DNA of 44,537 nt from an uncultured Flavobacteriales bacterium. GTDB lineage: Bacteria; Bacteroidota; Bacteroidia; Flavobacteriales_C; GCA-002722245. The stretch lies in assembly GCA_905182585.1 (NCBI GenBank), contig CAJJCC010000012.1:1-44537 (forward strand), read 5' to 3'. The notes beneath the pieces were generated by a model, which saw nothing but the letters and a program-made list of their open reading frames with translations, searched no databases and had not been told where the DNA came from. The position numbers and the translations under genes were made by a program. Of this stretch, positions 8,753 to 17,786 are shown one piece after another (within the stretch, counting starts at the first letter, position 1; each line of letters opens with the position of its first letter).

Positions 8753-10042
8753 ATGACTGTAAAATACGATAAAATCAACACAAATTTATTTATTCTTAAC
8801 AGAGATAAGCTCTGTAAAGAACTAAAGAACAATTCTCTTGCGATTTTTCATTCAAATGATGAAATGTCTAGAAACGGTGATTGTTTCTTCCCATTCAGAC
8901 AAAATTCTGATTTGTTTTATTTGTCAGGTGTTGATCAAGAACACACTATTCTAATAGTTTTTCCTGATTGTCCGGATCCTGCTTACAGAGAAGTTCTTTT
9001 TGTTCGTAAAACAAACGAACACATTAAGATTTGGGAAGGTCACAAATACACAAAAAAAGAAACCACGGAAATTTCAGGAATTAAATCTGTTTTTTGGATA
9101 GAGAACTTTGACAGTATCTTCAAAATGCTCGTAAACTGGACTGGCAATATTTATGTTAATGAAAACGACAGAGCCAATTCAGATGTTGACTCAAGAGATT
9201 TAAGATTTACGAAAAAAATAAAAGAGCAATTTGCTGCTCATAATTTAGAAAGGGCTGGCCCTATTTTAACAAAACTTAGAGCGCTGAAATCAGAAATTGA
9301 AATAGATCTTATAAAACATGCATGCTCCATTACAGAAAAAACCTTTAGAAGAGTTTTAGGGTTTATCAAACCAAATGTTTGGGAATATGAAATTGAAGCT
9401 GAGATAACACATGAATTTATTCGAAATAGAGCAAACGGACATGCTTACACGCCAATTGTTGCATCTGGATCGAACGCTTGCTGTTTACATTATATAAATA
9501 ACAATACACAGTGTAAAAAAGGAGAGCTGATTTTAATGGACTTTGGGGCAGAGTACGCAAATTACGCATCAGATTTAACGAGAACAGTTCCTGTTTCAGG
9601 AAGTTTTTCTCCACGGCAAAAAGAAGTATATCAAGCAGTGTTAAGGGTAATGAAAGCTGCAACTCAATTATTAGTTGTAGGTAATGTTTTAGACTCTTAC
9701 CATAAAAAAGTTGGAGTTTTAATGGAAAAAGAGCTGATTAAGCTTGGTTTATTAAAAGCCACTGATGTAAAAAAACAAGATCCGCTACAACCTTTGTACA
9801 AGAGATATTTTATGCATGGAACTTCACACTTTATGGGGTTAGATGTTCATGATGTTGGAAATAGGCGTGAAACATTTAAATCAGGAATGGTTTTTACTTG
9901 TGAACCTGGAATATATATCAAAGAAGAGAATTTAGGGATAAGAATAGAAAACGACTATTTAATAACTGAAAATGGACCTATAGATTTAATGGCTAATATT
10001 CCAATTGAAGTTGATGAAATTGAAGCTTTAATGAACGTTTAA
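8753..10042 (+). CDS. pepP: Xaa-Pro aminopeptidase (aminopeptidase P, M24B)
   Basis: A 429-aa cytoplasmic metallopeptidase that removes N-terminal residues preceding proline. The N-terminal creatinase-like domain spans about residues 10-165. The pita-bread catalytic domain has the metal ligands in LMDFGAEYANYASDLTRT (two Asp), GTSHFMGLDVHD (His), TCEPGIYI (Glu) and the final GIRIEND (Glu). Single-gene unit, ending at a large hairpin terminator. Confidence 0.93.
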   Translation: MTVKYDKINTNLFILNRDKLCKELKNNSLAIFHSNDEMSRNGDCFFPFRQNSDLFYLSGVDQEHTILIVFPDCPDPAYREVLFVRKTNEHIKIWEGHKYTKKETTEISGIKSVFWIENFDSIFKMLVNWTGNIYVNENDRANSDVDSRDLRFTKKIKEQFAAHNLERAGPILTKLRALKSEIEIDLIKHACSITEKTFRRVLGFIKPNVWEYEIEAEITHEFIRNRANGHAYTPIVASGSNACCLHYINNNTQCKKGELILMDFGAEYANYASDLTRTVPVSGSFSPRQKEVYQAVLRVMKAATQLLVVGNVLDSYHKKVGVLMEKELIKLGLLKATDVKKQDPLQPLYKRYFMHGTSHFMGLDVHDVGNRRETFKSGMVFTCEPGIYIKEENLGIRIENDYLITENGPIDLMANIPIEVDEIEALMNV

Positions 10043-10057
10043 TTCAATTAAGACTTG

Positions 10058-10111
10058 TTAAATCAAAAAAAAGCTAGACGGTATTTACCATCTAGCTTTT
10101 TTTTGATTTAA
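10058..10111. terminator. Bidirectional terminator with a perfect 21-bp stem
   Basis: TTAAATCAAAAAAAAGCTAGA (10058-10078) is perfectly complementary to 10091-10111. The 12-nt loop can itself pair GGTA with TACC. A-runs and T-runs flank the GC part on both strands, so it can end both pepP and the convergent gene at 10136. Confidence 0.92.
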
Positions 10112-10135
10112 AGGCCTGGAGTTGATTTTAATATC

Positions 10136-11215
10136 TTACTTGTGCAAAGCATACCCCATAGACAATCCGAACAACCAACCATTGTTATCAGGAATCGCAT
10201 ATAAATTAACTGGAATATTCATATTACCGGCTTTAAAGCTTTTTCCTACTGCCCAAACCCAACCGGCTTGTAACAAATACTTCCCTCTATCATCTAACCT
10301 TCTAACAAATTTCCCTTCAAAGCTTGACGCGTCTGATTTTAACACCCATTCACCATCTACCATAGCACCAAGCGCCGCTTTTTTAAATCTGAATATCGGA
10401 CCAAAGCCTACTTCGATTCCATATTTCGAACTTCTAAAACCATTCAAGAATGATGCTGCTGGAATTGCCATTTGTTGATCTAATCCTGTTAAAGAGAAAT
10501 TTATTTGCATTACTGCTTGAACTGCTCCGGTATATAAATATGATTTTTCATATTGGTATCCAATCACAGTCATAAAGGCCTCTTTTCCAAAACCTCCTGC
10601 TTCGCTACTTGTTAAAACTTCTTTATTTACACCCGTTACATAAGATCCACCAAACCTTGGTCCTGATAAGTTATAAGGCTTAATTCTTGGCCCTTCTAAT
10701 TCGGCGTTTTTAGCGATATCAAAATCAAATACTGCCTTATCATCTATTCGTATTTTTTTTGAAAACAATCCTTTAACGGACATCTCCATGAACTTCCAGA
10801 TGTACTCACCGTCATGTAGGTATTCTGAATAATCACTATCAACGACTTTTGCAGTTTTTGGGTCAATTAATCTTAAGTGAATTGACAGTTTTTCTCCTGT
10901 TAGTTCAGCGGAACCAGACAATACATAATCAACCTCTAAACCTAACCCTATTTCTGATAAACACTTTACTCCAAAACACTTGTTTTCAGCACTTACTTTT
11001 GATTGGGTTAATTCTGCAACGGTGTATTTATCAACTACAACTAATGTATCCAGTTTTCTAATTTCCGAGGTTACCATCGATAAATATTGCGCTTCTTTAT
11101 AATTTGAGCCAATAACATCAAAGTTTACAATGGCGATTGTTTCTTTTGCCATTAAACCAATTTGAACTAAACATAAACAAACTACTATCCCCAATTTACT
11201 TCTTAACTTTTTCAT
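10136..11215 (-). CDS. Secreted TolB/CsgG-like N-domain protein with C-terminal barrel-like part
   Basis: A protein of about 359 residues from the preferred ATG at 11215. The ORF-track start at 11287 would put 24 residues before a clear signal peptide (MKKLRSKLGIVVCLCLVQIGLMA). After cleavage, IAIVNFDVIG and CLSEIGLGLEVDYVLSGSAE resemble the N-terminal domain of TolB/CsgG/GNA1162-type periplasmic proteins (about residues 25-150). The second half (about 200-359) has alternating amphipathic strands with aromatic ends, suggesting an outer-membrane barrel. Function not recognised. It is expressed alone and shares the terminator with pepP. Confidence 0.7.
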   Translation of the reverse strand: MKKLRSKLGIVVCLCLVQIGLMAKETIAIVNFDVIGSNYKEAQYLSMVTSEIRKLDTLVVVDKYTVAELTQSKVSAENKCFGVKCLSEIGLGLEVDYVLSGSAELTGEKLSIHLRLIDPKTAKVVDSDYSEYLHDGEYIWKFMEMSVKGLFSKKIRIDDKAVFDFDIAKNAELEGPRIKPYNLSGPRFGGSYVTGVNKEVLTSSEAGGFGKEAFMTVIGYQYEKSYLYTGAVQAVMQINFSLTGLDQQMAIPAASFLNGFRSSKYGIEVGFGPIFRFKKAALGAMVDGEWVLKSDASSFEGKFVRRLDDRGKYLLQAGWVWAVGKSFKAGNMNIPVNLYAIPDNNGWLFGLSMGYALHK

Positions 11216-11284
11216 ATCTATTGATTTTAAGTATAGATCAAAGTTGGGACTATTGTGAAGTAAAAAGTAATTGAATTTCGAAAT

Positions 11285-11315
11285 CAAAAAACTGAAATTT
11301 GCAAAAAATGCAAAT
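11285..11315 (-). terminator. Possible terminator after the acyl-CoA dehydrogenase gene
   Basis: ATTTGCA-AAAAA-TGCAAAT (11297-11315) is a perfect inverted repeat. On the minus strand the hairpin is followed after a few bases by TTTTTT. It sits 27 bases past the stop of the leftward operon. Confidence 0.4.
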
Positions 11316-11341
11316 CAATAAGACGATTTTAAAAAAGAAAT

Positions 11342-12499
11342 TTATTTTGTAATACAGCCGATATACTTAGAAATAATAATCCGCTGAATTTCCGAGGTTC
11401 CTTCACCTATTTGTAACATTCGTTGGTCTCTATAAAACCTTTCAATAGGGTACTCCTTAATTAAACCATATCCGCCATGGATTTGAACCGCCTCGTCCGC
11501 AACCTCTTTGGCTATTTCAGAGCTGTATAATTTGCACATTGCTGCTTCGATTGAGAATCTCTGATTATTGTCTTTTAACCAGCAAGCTTTATAAAGCATC
11601 GTTCTGGCTAACTCAATTTTCATATGCATGTCTGCAAGTTTAAAAGAAATCACTTGATGATTGGAAATTGACTTGCCAAATTGCTTACGATTTTTCGCAT
11701 AATTTAAAGCCATTTCATAAGCTCCTTGTGCCAAACCTACTCCAATTGCCGATATTCCAAGTTTTCCCGAATCCAAAGATTTAAGCATGATTTTTGATCC
11801 ATTTCCTTTAGTGCCCAAAATGTTTTCTTTTGGTACTAGGCAATCATTAAAATAAAGTTGTGATGTATTTGTTGCTCTCCACATCATTTTATCATGAATT
11901 GTTTCTGCAGAAAACCCCTTTGTTCCTTTTTCTACAATAATTGTTGAAAATTCTTTTTTACCGTTATTTATTCCAGTAACTGTTTGCAGTGTTACCCCCC
12001 GAGTGATTGAAGTGTTTCCATTTGTTATAAATGTTTTGGACCCATTTATTTTCCAGTATTTCCCCGCATCTTCAGCCTTCGTTATGCTGTTTCTTGAATC
12101 AGAACCAGAGTTCGGTTCCGTTAAGGCAAAGGCCCAAATTTGATTTCCTGAACACAAATCAGATAAATATTTTTCTTTCTGTTCTTGAGTTCCGTGGTGA
12201 AATATTGGATCAATTCCAAGTGAATTATGGACCGACAAAATTCCAGCCTGAGAGCTATCAACTCTTGCAATTTCCTCTAGAGCTATAATAAAAGACAGAG
12301 AATCTAACCCTTGCCCACCGTACTCTTGAGGAATACACATCCCAAACAAGCCCATTTCTCCCATCCTCTTAGTTAAGTAAGGAGAAAACTTTTCGTCCCG
12401 ATCAAGCTGATAAGCCTGCGGCGCAATTTCTTTCTCGGCAAATTCACGAATAGATTGTCTGATTAATTCATGTTCATTATTTAAAAATGGATTTTTCAT
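11342..12499 (-). CDS. Acyl-CoA dehydrogenase
   Basis: A full-length 385-aa FAD enzyme introducing the alpha-beta double bond into an acyl-CoA. The FAD/substrate signature ALTEPNSGSDS is near residue 125. The catalytic base is E366 in IGEGTSEIQR, the position used by short- and medium-chain enzymes. It starts 3 bases after the 3-hydroxyacyl-CoA dehydrogenase stop and is divergent from the methylcitrate genes. It likely acts on a short or branched acyl-CoA on a route that yields propionyl-CoA; the exact substrate cannot be read from sequence. Confidence 0.93.
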   Translation of the reverse strand: MKNPFLNNEHELIRQSIREFAEKEIAPQAYQLDRDEKFSPYLTKRMGEMGLFGMCIPQEYGGQGLDSLSFIIALEEIARVDSSQAGILSVHNSLGIDPIFHHGTQEQKEKYLSDLCSGNQIWAFALTEPNSGSDSRNSITKAEDAGKYWKINGSKTFITNGNTSITRGVTLQTVTGINNGKKEFSTIIVEKGTKGFSAETIHDKMMWRATNTSQLYFNDCLVPKENILGTKGNGSKIMLKSLDSGKLGISAIGVGLAQGAYEMALNYAKNRKQFGKSISNHQVISFKLADMHMKIELARTMLYKACWLKDNNQRFSIEAAMCKLYSSEIAKEVADEAVQIHGGYGLIKEYPIERFYRDQRMLQIGEGTSEIQRIIISKYIGCITK

Positions 12500-12502
12500 A
12501 AA

Positions 12503-13813
12503 TTATATTTTTTTTAAAAACGGAATTATGGGTCCATACAAATGGTGAAAACCCAACTTCATAACGGAATTAACATCCTTATCATGAAAGGCTATACCAT
12601 CAGCAACTAAGTCTTTTCCAATTTTATTACAAACCTTTAAATATTCAACGGCAATTTTTGCTGCCACACCATTAGATTTAGACAAATCAACAAAATGATT
12701 AGATAATATGGCATCCATATTCTTTGCCCCTCTTAATTCTCTCCATGTTAAATTTACGAGTTCATCAAAATTTAATTGATTAAAATTGCTGTAATTTATA
12801 CCATTAAACACACCTACGATTTCACCTAATTCATATTTAAAATTTCCATTTTTTACTTTACCGTTGTTGTCCTGACCTCCAATAATGTTTTGTTCTAATA
12901 AATGCTTTAATAAAGCGTTATTAAAGTGCTCGTTTTTAAAATCATTTTCCATAATATCCATTATAGATTTACAGACATTTATACCTACGTAATCAACAAC
13001 TTCAAAAATACCCATAGGTCTGATAAGTAATTTCTTCGTAATTTCATTTACCAAAAAAACAGCATTTATCAAACCTTTTTCAAGCGCTAAACTTTCCACT
13101 AGTCCAATGGCATAGGAGACTTCCCTAATAAAAACACCGTTTCCTATAAAACCGGTGAAATCTGGAGCGTTTACAACGGTTTTATTTAAGCTTTTTGCCA
13201 ATTCCTGAGCAATTAATTCAAGCTCTTTTAGACAATTATCCGTTTTAATTATCTCTAATAGTTTTTGAACGGGAGGTGGGTTGTAAAAGTGGAATCCTAT
13301 TACCCTTCCTTTAACATTGGCTTTTTGCTCAATACTCTTTATAGGAATAGATGAAGTATTCGTAAAATAAAAAGGGTTTACAGTTGTTATTGCCTCTATT
13401 TTACACATCAATTCCGCCTTTAAGTCAATGCTTTCTGCAACAGCTTCAAAAATTAATGCTGCTTCTTTTGCCGACTCAATAGAAGTACTTGTTTTAATAC
13501 ATTTTAAAACATCCTCAGTGTATTTTTTGAAATAAACTTCCTTTGAGCCTTCGTCAGGTTCTCCAGAATATATTTCGATTATCTGAGAAAAATTCTTTTC
13601 GGAAAACTTTGCTAACTGTACTTCTAAGTAACTTATCATGTTTTTTAATCCCGTCTCAGATACGTCTATAGCGAGCAATTCAAACTTAATTCCTTTTTTA
13701 AAGTTAAGCTTGAAAAAATATTGAGCCATTAAAAATACAATCCCTCTCCCCATTTTTCCTGAAGCGCCTAAAACACATATGTTTTTAAATTCACTTAAAG
13801 TTTTACCGCTCAT
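12503..13813 (-). CDS. 3-hydroxyacyl-CoA dehydrogenase family protein
   Basis: A 436-aa NAD-dependent enzyme oxidising 3-hydroxyacyl-CoA. The Rossmann glycine loop near residue 15 is GASGKMGRG. The family segment GFHFYNPPPVQKLLEII includes the catalytic His. A second helical domain carries DFTGFIGNGVFIRE and RPMGIFEVVDYVG. It is longer than the usual 280-300 residues, with an extended first domain and C-terminus. First gene of the leftward two-gene operon. Confidence 0.88.
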   Translation of the reverse strand: MSGKTLSEFKNICVLGASGKMGRGIVFLMAQYFFKLNFKKGIKFELLAIDVSETGLKNMISYLEVQLAKFSEKNFSQIIEIYSGEPDEGSKEVYFKKYTEDVLKCIKTSTSIESAKEAALIFEAVAESIDLKAELMCKIEAITTVNPFYFTNTSSIPIKSIEQKANVKGRVIGFHFYNPPPVQKLLEIIKTDNCLKELELIAQELAKSLNKTVVNAPDFTGFIGNGVFIREVSYAIGLVESLALEKGLINAVFLVNEITKKLLIRPMGIFEVVDYVGINVCKSIMDIMENDFKNEHFNNALLKHLLEQNIIGGQDNNGKVKNGNFKYELGEIVGVFNGINYSNFNQLNFDELVNLTWRELRGAKNMDAILSNHFVDLSKSNGVAAKIAVEYLKVCNKIGKDLVADGIAFHDKDVNSVMKLGFHHLYGPIIPFLKKI

Positions 13814-13858
13814 AAGCCAGGTGATTATATACTTTGATTACGCAAAAACACGTACTTA

Positions 13859-13927
13859 GTTATCCTATAACATTGATTCAAGGACGTTATTGGAAACAAG
13901 ATTGACTTTTTTTACGTTATTTATAAC
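13859..13927. promoter_or_regulatory. Candidate operators between the beta-oxidation and methylcitrate operons
   Basis: In the 143-bp divergent gap are two similar palindromes, GTTAT-CCT-ATAAC (13859-13871) and GTTAT-TT-ATAAC (13916-13927). The octamer ACGTTATT occurs at 13884 and again exactly 30 bp later at 13914, about three helical turns. This suggests one regulator sensing a propionate or acyl-CoA derivative and controlling both directions. The regulator is not in the window. Confidence 0.45.
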
Positions 13928-13956
13928 AGTTTAGTAATAGCCATAACACCCAAAAA

Positions 13957-14835
13957 ATGCTAGTAAAAGAATTAAGAGCGCAATTCAAAAGGAAAATCCT
14001 TTCAAATGGAGTACTTCTTCCGGGGGCTTACAATGCTTTAACCGCAATGCAAATTGAACAAACCGGTTTTGAAGGCGCTTACATCTCAGGCGCAGCACTA
14101 TCTGCTAGTGCAGGACTTCCTGACATAGGGCTACTTACGCTGAGTGAATTTTCTTTTTTTATTAAATATATAACGCAAGCTGTAAAAATCCCTTGCATTG
14201 CAGATTGCGACACTGGGTTTGGTGATGTGATTAACGTTTCTAGAACCGTTAAAGAAATGGAGAGCATTGGTGTTTGTGGAATTCATATAGAAGATCAAAT
14301 GATGCCTAAAAGATGTGGTCATTTAGAAGGAAAAAAATTAATTTCTTCGGATGAAATGATCCAAAAAATACAAGCAGCTTGTATAAGTAGAGAAGATGAT
14401 AATTTTTTAATTATCGCAAGAACAGATGCAAGGTCGGTTCATGGAATTGACGAAGCTATCAATAGAGCCAATTTATATATTGAGGCTGGAGCAGATGCAA
14501 TCTTTCCTGAAGCATTGAAATCTAAAGAAGAATTTGAGTTGTTTGCCCAAAAAGTAAATTTCCCACTGCTTGCAAATATGACAGAGTTTGGTGTTTCTCC
14601 TTTATTTAATGCTGAAGAACTATTTTCGATGGGCTACAAAATAATTATTTATCCTGTAACTGCTCTGAGGGTTACCATGAAAAACACACAATCATTATTT
14701 GAAGAAATTAAAAAAAATGGGAGTCAATTAGAATACTTAAACAAGATGCAAACTAGAAACGAACTTTATGATTTACTCAAATATGATTCATATGCAGAAC
14801 TTGACAGTAAAGTAGCTAATTATAAAATTAAATAG
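13957..14835 (+). CDS. prpB: Methylisocitrate lyase
   Basis: A 292-aa TIM-barrel enzyme of the isocitrate lyase/PEP mutase family that splits 2-methylisocitrate into pyruvate and succinate. The diagnostic KRCGH motif is at 118-122. Metal-binding acidic residues are in ADCDTGFGD (82-90) and HIEDQ. The length is right for PrpB rather than for the longer isocitrate lyase. First gene of prpB-prpC-prpD, with a 1-base gap to prpC. Confidence 0.93.
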   Translation: MLVKELRAQFKRKILSNGVLLPGAYNALTAMQIEQTGFEGAYISGAALSASAGLPDIGLLTLSEFSFFIKYITQAVKIPCIADCDTGFGDVINVSRTVKEMESIGVCGIHIEDQMMPKRCGHLEGKKLISSDEMIQKIQAACISREDDNFLIIARTDARSVHGIDEAINRANLYIEAGADAIFPEALKSKEEFELFAQKVNFPLLANMTEFGVSPLFNAEELFSMGYKIIIYPVTALRVTMKNTQSLFEEIKKNGSQLEYLNKMQTRNELYDLLKYDSYAELDSKVANYKIK

Positions 14836-14836
14836 T

Positions 14837-15964
14837 ATGAGAGCAAATAAAGGTTTAGCAGGTTTAATTGCTGGTGATACGGCAATTTCTAAAGTTGATG
14901 TCTCAACAAGCAGTTTATGGTACAGAGGTTACGATATAAATGAATTATGCGAAAAAACCTCCTTTTTAGAAGTCGCCTATTTACTACTGCACAACGACTT
15001 ACCAAATATAGCACAACTTAAAAGTTTTGAAGAATTCGAAAAAGAAAATAGAGACATTCCTGATATACTCTACGACTTATTTAAAAGCGCCCCAAAATAT
15101 GGGCATCCGATGGACCTATTAAACCAAAGTGTCTCAATTTTAGGAACTGTTGATGAAAAAAATATTTTAGGAACTAATTCACAAGAAGAAAATCTGATTA
15201 AATCGATGCTTCTTATCTCTAAAATGCCAACTGTTGTTGCTAATAGTTATAGATTATCGCAAGGCTTAAAGGCTGTTAAACCGGATAAAAACCTTTCCTA
15301 TTCGGAAAACTTTCTTTCAATGATTCTCGGAAAAGAAGTTAAGGATAGTTTGTCCGTTAAAACATTTGACACATCAATGATCTTATATGCTGAGCATGGT
15401 TACAACGCCTCCACTTTTTCTGCTCGAGTAACTGCCGCAACACTTAGCGACCTTTACAGTGCTGTCTCTACAGCTATTGGCACGCTCAAAGGACCTCTGC
15501 ACGGGGGTGCAAACGAACAAGTTATGTATATGCTTAAAGAGATAGGTTCTGCGGATAGGGCGGAAAAAATTACGCTAGAAAAAATTAGAAATAAAGAAAA
15601 AATTATGGGGTTTGGCCACCGATTATACAGAACGGGAGATTCCAGAACTGGCGTTATGAAAAGACTTGGAAAAGAACTTGCTACTAAATTTGATGTTTCT
15701 ATTTGGCATGATATATCAGATATAATGGAGAAAACAATGATTGAAAAAAAAGATATTTACCCTAATCTCGACTTTCCTGCCGCTTCAGCATACTACCTTC
15801 TTGGTATTCCTATTGAACTTTATACTCCAATATTCGCGGCATCAAGAGTAACGGGGTGGGCAGCCCATATAATTGAGCAACATAATGACAATAGATTAAT
15901 AAGGCCTAGTTGTGACTACGTAGGGCCGAGCGCTAGAAATGTTCAATCTATTCTAAAAAGATAA
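14837..15964 (+). CDS. prpC: 2-methylcitrate synthase
   Basis: A 375-aa type II citrate synthase-fold enzyme condensing propionyl-CoA with oxaloacetate. Active-site histidines are in GPLHGGANE and GFGHRLYR, and the catalytic Asp lies in the [15 protein letters not shown] region. The length matches methylcitrate synthases and short bacterial citrate synthases. Context between prpB and prpD makes the methylcitrate role the best reading. Confidence 0.92.
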   Translation: MRANKGLAGLIAGDTAISKVDVSTSSLWYRGYDINELCEKTSFLEVAYLLLHNDLPNIAQLKSFEEFEKENRDIPDILYDLFKSAPKYGHPMDLLNQSVSILGTVDEKNILGTNSQEENLIKSMLLISKMPTVVANSYRLSQGLKAVKPDKNLSYSENFLSMILGKEVKDSLSVKTFDTSMILYAEHGYNASTFSARVTAATLSDLYSAVSTAIGTLKGPLHGGANEQVMYMLKEIGSADRAEKITLEKIRNKEKIMGFGHRLYRTGDSRTGVMKRLGKELATKFDVSIWHDISDIMEKTMIEKKDIYPNLDFPAASAYYLLGIPIELYTPIFAASRVTGWAAHIIEQHNDNRLIRPSCDYVGPSARNVQSILKR

Positions 15965-15969
15965 TTATA

Positions 15970-17376
15970 ATGCAAGACAAAACGGATAAAATAATTAGAG
16001 AAATTGCGGACTATGTACTTAATTCAAAAATTGAAAGTGATGAGGCATATAAAATTGCTCATTATAATGTTTTAGATGCATTAGGTTGCGGAATATTCGC
16101 TTTACAGTTTCCTGCCTGTACTAAACTTCTCGGGCCTATTGTTCCGAATATTAAAATTGAAAATGGTGCGCGTGTTCCAGGTACTGATTATATCTTAGAT
16201 CCAGTCACTGCTGCTTTTAATATTGGATGCACAATAAGATGGTTAGATTATAATGATACATGGTTAGCGGAGGAATGGGGTCACCCATCAGATAATTTTG
16301 GTGGGATTTTAGCGCTTGCAGATTACATTTCTCAACAAAACGAACGTTCTTTCACGATGAAAGAAGTCTTAACATTAATGATAAAAGCGCATGAAATCCA
16401 AGGCATTTTAGCGCTTAGTAATAGTTTTAATAGGGTGGGAATAGACCATGTTATTTTAGTTAAAATTGCGACAACTGCTGTTGCCACAAAAATGCTAGGA
16501 GGTACAGATAAACAAATTATGAATGCGATCTCAAATGCATGGATAGATGGACACAGCTTAAGAACTTATCGTCACGCACCCAACACTGGTTCTAGAAAAT
16601 CTTGGGCTGCAGGTGATGCAACAAGCCGCGGAGTTTATCTTGCCCTAATGGCTATGAAAGGTGAAATGGGTTATGAAACCGCTCTTTCTGCACCAAAATG
16701 GGGATTTGAAGATGTTTTGTTTAAATCAAACAAAATCACACTGGAACGTCCGCTCACATCATACGTAATGGAAAACATACTTTTTAAAATCTCTTTCCCG
16801 GCAGAATTCCACGCGCAATCTGCAGTTGAAGCGGCTATAATATTAAATAAAAAACATTGTAGTGCATTGAGTGAGGTAGAAAAGATTGTTATTTACACCC
16901 AAGAACCAGCAATAAGAATAATAGATAAAAAAGGACCTTTAAAAAACCCAGCAGACAGAGACCACTGTTTACAATATATGGTCGCTGCGTCCTTGCTGAA
17001 AGGCGATTTAAAAGCAGAATATTATGAAGATGATTTTGCAGAAAACCCTTTAATTGATTCGCTAAGAGAAAAGATGGTCGTTCTTGAAGATAAAGCATAC
17101 AGTAAATCATATTTGGACCCTAACGAAAGGTCAATCGCCAATGCTGTACAATTAATTTTTAAAGATTATAAATCAGAAAAAGTAGAAGTTTTATATCCTA
17201 TTGGTCACAAAAATAGGCGCAATGAAGGGATTCCGGAATTAATCAAAAAATATAACACGAACATAAAACGTCATTATCAAGGAGAAAAACTAAAAAACAT
17301 TCTTGATCTTATTCAATCATACGATCAATTTTCAAAAATGAGTATAACGGACTTTATGCAACTTGTTGCTTCTTAA
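15970..17376 (+). CDS. prpD: 2-methylcitrate dehydratase (MmgE/PrpD family)
   Basis: A 468-aa iron-sulfur-independent dehydratase that turns 2-methylcitrate into 2-methylaconitate. The MmgE/PrpD N-terminal helical domain includes [10 protein letters not shown] and the WLDYNDTW segment. A hydratase partner (aconitase or AcnD/PrpF) is not in this window. It starts 5 bases after prpC. Its stop is only 3 bases from the stop of the convergent gene at 17380, leaving no room for a separate terminator. Confidence 0.93.
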   Translation: MQDKTDKIIREIADYVLNSKIESDEAYKIAHYNVLDALGCGIFALQFPACTKLLGPIVPNIKIENGARVPGTDYILDPVTAAFNIGCTIRWLDYNDTWLAEEWGHPSDNFGGILALADYISQQNERSFTMKEVLTLMIKAHEIQGILALSNSFNRVGIDHVILVKIATTAVATKMLGGTDKQIMNAISNAWIDGHSLRTYRHAPNTGSRKSWAAGDATSRGVYLALMAMKGEMGYETALSAPKWGFEDVLFKSNKITLERPLTSYVMENILFKISFPAEFHAQSAVEAAIILNKKHCSALSEVEKIVIYTQEPAIRIIDKKGPLKNPADRDHCLQYMVAASLLKGDLKAEYYEDDFAENPLIDSLREKMVVLEDKAYSKSYLDPNERSIANAVQLIFKDYKSEKVEVLYPIGHKNRRNEGIPELIKKYNTNIKRHYQGEKLKNILDLIQSYDQFSKMSITDFMQLVAS

Positions 17377-17379
17377 CTA

Positions 17380-17784
17380 TTAAGTAAAAACCAATAAAAT
17401 AATTATTGTTATCAAAACACTCACAACAAGTAATTGAGTAATGATTCCTAGCGATCTTAAAATGGGGATATTCCTTAATAATTTTTGAAATTCGTCAATA
17501 CCTGTAGGGCTTGGGGTAATGTCTCGCATTGGCACTAGCTCATGCACGGCAAGCAGTACATATGCGTCATAAGCTTGAGATTTTTTCGTAAACAACCTAA
17601 CACCTCCATTGGTTCCAATATTCGCCATTAATGCAACTCCTTCATTAAAACGCGCAGAATAAGAGTTGTTCAAATGGGCAAAAAAACCATTTTCTTCAAG
17701 CAATATCTTAGCTTGTTCAGCTTTGATGTCGGTATTGAAAGTCCATAATAACGAAAAACCTTTATCTTCCGAATCAAGCGACAT
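17380..17784 (-). CDS. Small membrane-anchored DUF2007-like protein
   Basis: 134 residues. The N-terminal half (about 10-85: an alternating alpha/beta pattern with KAEQAKILLEENGFFAHL and GGVRLFTKKSQAYDAYVLL) looks like DUF2007, a small ferredoxin-like fold. The C-terminus has one transmembrane helix (about 110-133). It begins 2 bases after the hflX stop, so it is co-transcribed. Family assignment is by eye only. Confidence 0.65.
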   Translation of the reverse strand: MSLDSEDKGFSLLWTFNTDIKAEQAKILLEENGFFAHLNNSYSARFNEGVALMANIGTNGGVRLFTKKSQAYDAYVLLAVHELVPMRDITPSPTGIDEFQKLLRNIPILRSLGIITQLLVVSVLITIIILLVFT

Positions 17785-17786
17785 AA

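Noticed and set aside
10122-10478. 118-aa plus-strand ORF
   Set aside because: It is antisense to the C-terminal barrel part of the gene at 10136 and has no promoter of its own beyond the terminator.
13902-13927. Sigma70-like TTGACT and TATAAC upstream of prpB
   Set aside because: The spacing is 14 bases instead of about 17, and Bacteroidota use a different promoter consensus. The TATAAC is better explained as part of a palindrome.
14837-15964. Ordinary citrate synthase
   Set aside because: The sequence alone would allow it, but its position between prpB and prpD and its short length favour 2-methylcitrate synthase.
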